Source of the DNA: Planctomycetota bacterium
Lineage (GTDB): Bacteria; Planctomycetota; Planctomycetia; Planctomycetales; Planctomycetaceae
Reading direction: 5' to 3'
NCBI GenBank assembly: GCA_014584345.1
Contig: JACTNB010000013.1
Location: 496,001 to 560,000 of the forward strand
DNA: 64,000 nucleotides
Shown: one piece after another, positions 63,285 through 64,000 of the stretch
Position numbering within the stretch: position 1 is the stretch's first letter
Layout of the letters: the number at the start of each line of letters is the position of its first letter
The notes under the pieces: generated by a model
Seen by the model: only the letters and a program-made list of their open reading frames with translations
The model's database searches: none
What the model was told of the DNA's origin: nothing
Translations under genes and position numbers: made by a program

Positions 63285-64000
63285 ATGTCGCGAAACGCCT
63301 CAGGGATGCTGCTTGTAGGAATCTGCCTGATGAATCTGACATTTCCCCCTGCGACGGATGTCCTGGCGCAGTCGCTTCCCCTGCCGAAAACGGCGAAAGT
63401 CGAACAGGTGGATGAATATTTCGGAACAAAGGTGCCCGATCCGTATCGCTGGCTGGAAAACGATGTCCGCGAAGACGAGCAGGTGGCAAGCTGGGTCAAA
63501 GCCCAGAACGAGGTGACCGATGCATATTTGAAGGCGATATCCGCGCGTGAACCGATTCTGCGGGAGCTGACCGAGTTGTGGAATTACGCGAAGTATTCCG
63601 CACCCTTCAAGGTGGGAGGGCGGTATTACTTCTCGAAGAACGACGGGTTGCAGAATCAGTCGGTGTTGTACACGATGGATTCTCTGCAGGGGGACCCCGA
63701 GGTGCTGATCGACCCGAATACCTGGTCGGAAGACGGGACCGTCGCCCTGGCGGGCACTTCGTTCAGCGAGGACGGCCGTTACCTGGCCTATGGCATTCAG
63801 GAAGCCGGTTCGGACTGGCGGACCTGGCGGATCATGGAGATCGAATCGCGGAAGTTGCTCGGCGACGAGTTGAAGTGGCTCAAGTTTACCTCGGCGGAGT
63901 GGACGCCCGACAGCCAGGGCTTTTTCTACGGTCGGTTTAACGAACCCGAAGAGGGGGCTGCTTTTCAGAGTCTGAACTTGAATCACAAGTTGTATTACCA
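63285..64000 (+). CDS. S9 prolyl oligopeptidase family protein (3'-truncated by window edge)
   Basis: 238 residues seen; the full enzyme should be about 700. A signal peptide (MSRNASGMLLVGICLMNLTF...VLAQS) is followed by the beta-propeller start typical of prolyl oligopeptidases (KVPDPYRWLENDVREDEQVASWVKAQN, SKNDGLQNQSVLY). The catalytic Ser-Asp-His part lies beyond the window. It would be a secreted or periplasmic peptidase. Confidence 0.88.
   Translation, partial: MSRNASGMLLVGICLMNLTFPPATDVLAQSLPLPKTAKVEQVDEYFGTKVPDPYRWLENDVREDEQVASWVKAQNEVTDAYLKAISAREPILRELTELWNYAKYSAPFKVGGRYYFSKNDGLQNQSVLYTMDSLQGDPEVLIDPNTWSEDGTVALAGTSFSEDGRYLAYGIQEAGSDWRTWRIMEIESRKLLGDELKWLKFTSAEWTPDSQGFFYGRFNEPEEGAAFQSLNLNHKLYY

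Overview
This 64-kb window is a dense, GC-rich piece of a bacterial chromosome that reads as Planctomycetota. The main evidence is a DUF1559 protein with a prepilin-type N-terminus, secreted DUF1080 and prolyl-oligopeptidase-like proteins, a SecD-SecF fusion, a csrA gene, and many small lipoproteins and TPR proteins of planctomycete style. About 47 protein genes can be supported; two run off the window ends. I found no rRNA, tRNA, CRISPR array, transposase or prophage gene.

Layout. 1-5.2 kb (minus): a DHDPS-family aldolase and an NAD-dependent epimerase, an M19 dipeptidase and a VWA protein. 5.7-12.1 kb (minus): DUF1559 pseudopilin, M42-like peptidase, DUF1080 protein, amidohydrolase, voltage-gated-type K+ channel and an NMT1-like lipoprotein whose stop overlaps the channel start. 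12.7-15.5 kb: a 53-residue membrane protein, an orphan sugar ABC permease and metX. 16-21.7 kb: sulfite reductase, a response regulator-ATPase plus STAS pair, tRNA-dihydrouridine synthase, and a thioredoxin/YHS protein. 21.7-23.5 kb is nearly empty and lies upstream of rho. 25-34 kb: a secreted STN-like protein, a short PspA-like protein, a kdsD-like isomerase with a giant LptA/LptC-like protein (envelope LPS), YjbQ, an L,D-transpeptidase and a small lipoprotein. 34-41 kb: zinc-ribbon membrane protein, Dabb protein, fabI, FAH-family protein, queE, an LRR lipoprotein and tgt. 41-45 kb: yajC and secDF. 45-56 kb: rluD with a TPR membrane protein, an AAA+/Fis regulator lacking GAFTGA, transaldolase, a secreted alpha/beta hydrolase, csrA and two TPR proteins. 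56-64 kb: an AlaC-type aminotransferase, a CrtI-like oxidoreductase, a ROK sugar kinase, a polytopic membrane protein, rsfS and an S9 peptidase.

Themes. tgt-yajC-secDF is the classic gene order, and queE 0.8 kb upstream adds a second queuosine gene. kdsD and the giant LptA-like gene point to a Kdo-containing outer-membrane LPS and its transport. Several gene pairs are translationally coupled by 1-14-bp overlaps (SBP/channel, response regulator/STAS, TPR/rluD, queE/LRR).

The most unusual signal is a family of five dispersed elements of about 180-250 bp. Each is built around 28-29-bp inverted repeats enclosing an 81-84-bp loop, comes in two loop subtypes, and sits with its head end next to a gene's stop codon. 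They encode no protein and may be MITE-like elements or transcribed 3'-end hairpins.
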